5,960 nucleotides of DNA, from assembly GCA_007123195.1 (NCBI GenBank), contig SKLO01000294.1, positions 1-5,960 on the forward strand, given 5' to 3'. The notes beneath the pieces are model-generated. The model was not told where the DNA came from, did no database searches, and worked only from the letters and a program-made list of their open reading frames with translations. Positions within the stretch are counted from its first letter, which is position 1, and every line of letters begins with the position of its first letter. Source of the stretch: Verrucomicrobiales bacterium. Lineage in GTDB: Bacteria > Verrucomicrobiota > Verrucomicrobiia > Verrucomicrobiales > SKLO01. Made by a program: the position numbers and the translations under genes. Shown here piece by piece: positions 5,159-5,960 of the stretch.

Positions 5159-5960
5159 ATGGCGAAGGGGCGGGCGGAAGGACAACGCGGACAAAGCACC
5201 CACGCGCGGGAAAGGAATACTCCCGGTTCAAGCGTGTCACGCTCCCTGTCCGCACTGAGTGAGAAGGCGCGCAAAGACCCGAAGCATCGCTTTCGGGCGC
5301 TCTCGCGTCTGTTGGACCGCGGGATGCTGCGGGAATCCTTTTATGCGCTCAAACGCAAGGCCGCGCCGGGAATCAACGGCGTGACCCATGCGGCGTATGC
5401 GGAGGATCTCGAGGACAATCTCGCGGCGTTGGAGAAGCGCTTGAAGGAAGGGCGTTACCGCGCCTTGCCGGTCAAGCGGCGGTGGATACCGAAAAGCGGA
5501 GGGAAACTCCGTCCGCTGGGCATCCCCGTGTTGGAGGACAAGATCGTGCAGCACGCCGTGAGACGGATACTGGAGGCGATCTGGGAGGAAGACTTCCACG
5601 ACGAAAGCATCGGCTACCGTCCCGGCAAGGGAGCGCGGCAAGGCTCGTATGAGCTGCGCGAGGCCCTTCAGGGCGGCGGCTACCGCTGGGTTGTGGAGGC
5701 GGACATCCGGAGCTTCTTCGACCACGTCGACCACGGCCGGCTGGTGAAGATGCTCGAGGAGCGCATCGCGGACCGACCGCTGATCCGCCTGATCGTGAAA
5801 TGGCTCAAGGCCGGTGTGATGGATGAAGGACGCGTGGCGCACCCGGCGACGGGCACGCCGCAGGGCGGAGTCATATCTCCGATCCTCGCCAACATCTACC
5901 TGCACTTCGTCTTGGACCAATGGATCAAGAAGGTGGTGGCAAGGCATTGCAAGGGGCGCG
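5159..5960 (+). CDS. ltrA: Group II intron-encoded reverse transcriptase/maturase (3' partial)
   Basis: The frame runs open from the ATG at 5159 to the window end (267 codons and one base), and the protein continues beyond it. Residues 38-60 (KDPKHRFRALSRL then MLRESF) begin the usual N-terminal region. RT0 is around KAAPGINGV (67-75), RT1 is the stretch up to LRPLGIP (117-123), and RT2 contains IGYRPGKGA (151-159). RT3 is EADIRSFFDHVDH (180-192), with D182 as the first catalytic aspartate. RT4 is TGTPQGGVISPILANIYLH (231-249). The YADD motif of RT5, the X/maturase domain and any HNH endonuclease would lie past the edge. These proteins bind their own intron RNA, aid splicing and reverse-transcribe it into DNA targets. 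A GTG at 5234 (residue 26) is an alternative start, since family homology begins near there; neither has a strong ribosome site. The long open frame on the opposite strand over 5237-5947 is a shadow. Confidence 0.95.
   Translation, partial: MAKGRAEGQRGQSTHARERNTPGSSVSRSLSALSEKARKDPKHRFRALSRLLDRGMLRESFYALKRKAAPGINGVTHAAYAEDLEDNLAALEKRLKEGRYRALPVKRRWIPKSGGKLRPLGIPVLEDKIVQHAVRRILEAIWEEDFHDESIGYRPGKGARQGSYELREALQGGGYRWVVEADIRSFFDHVDHGRLVKMLEERIADRPLIRLIVKWLKAGVMDEGRVAHPATGTPQGGVISPILANIYLHFVLDQWIKKVVARHCKGR

Larger units (their letters stand above)
4798..5960 (+). mobile_element. Group II intron (retroelement), 5' part; 3' end outside the window
   Basis: A GC-rich, highly structured stretch without a credible gene (about 4798-5158) is followed by a group II-type reverse transcriptase gene. 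This is the normal order of ribozyme domains I-III, then the protein gene looped out of domain IV. Domains V and VI and the 3' splice site would lie beyond the window. The left boundary is uncertain. Group II introns usually begin GUGYG; the candidates are GTGGA at 4798 and GTGAA at 4819, neither canonical. The first is favoured weakly because GAGAC directly before it (4793-4797) is complementary to GTCTC at 5033-5037, as an IBS1/EBS1 pair would be. The element interrupts the third toxin-like gene. Confidence 0.82.

Noticed and set aside
5237..5947. Minus-strand open frame of 236 codons opposite the reverse transcriptase
   Set aside because: The plus frame has RT0 to RT4 motifs in order with a catalytic aspartate; the minus frame is its antisense shadow.

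Overview
The window is a bacterial accessory locus with all genes on the + strand. It holds the 3' part of a large Rhs/YD-repeat polymorphic toxin gene, then further toxin and immunity modules, then the 5' part of a group II intron with its reverse transcriptase. The Rhs core reads most like those of the Verrucomicrobiota/PVC group, notably the RYRDLHTGTFLTRDPIGF block followed by a YTYV..NPW stretch. That assignment rests on remembered family patterns and is tentative. The Rhs gene and the intron are GC-rich. The genes between them are visibly richer in A+T, which is usual for recently exchanged toxin and immunity cassettes.

Layout: (1) 1-2945 is the C-terminal 980 or so residues of an Rhs protein. 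It has a long run of YD repeats, the conserved core end, a hydrophobic pre-toxin segment, an Ala/Gly/Pro-rich linker and a C-terminal deaminase-fold toxin (HAE and PxCxxC zinc motifs). (2) 2948-3538, two bases downstream, is a DUF416/YjaG-like protein, the likely cognate immunity protein. (3) 3642-4172 is a small protein with its own signal peptide joined to a toxin-like C-terminal domain of a type I associate with Rhs tips. (4) 4169-4540 overlaps it by ATGA and looks like its immunity protein. (5) 4542 onward, one base after the previous stop, is a third signal-peptide-bearing, toxin-like gene. It is broken at a G7 tract, possibly again at a C6 tract, and is then cut off by the intron. (6) From roughly 4798 to the window end is a group II intron: structured 5' ribozyme RNA, then the maturase/reverse transcriptase gene from 5159, which runs off the window before its YADD motif.

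Genes 1 to 5 are packed with gaps or overlaps of a few bases, except for 103 bases before 3642, so they look like one toxin-immunity operon or two back-to-back units. The unusual point is that the downstream toxin modules do not start as fragments of an Rhs core, as typical orphan Rhs tips do. Each has its own export signal, so they look like stand-alone secreted toxins beside an Rhs gene. The last one appears to have been inactivated by frameshifts and by a retroelement.
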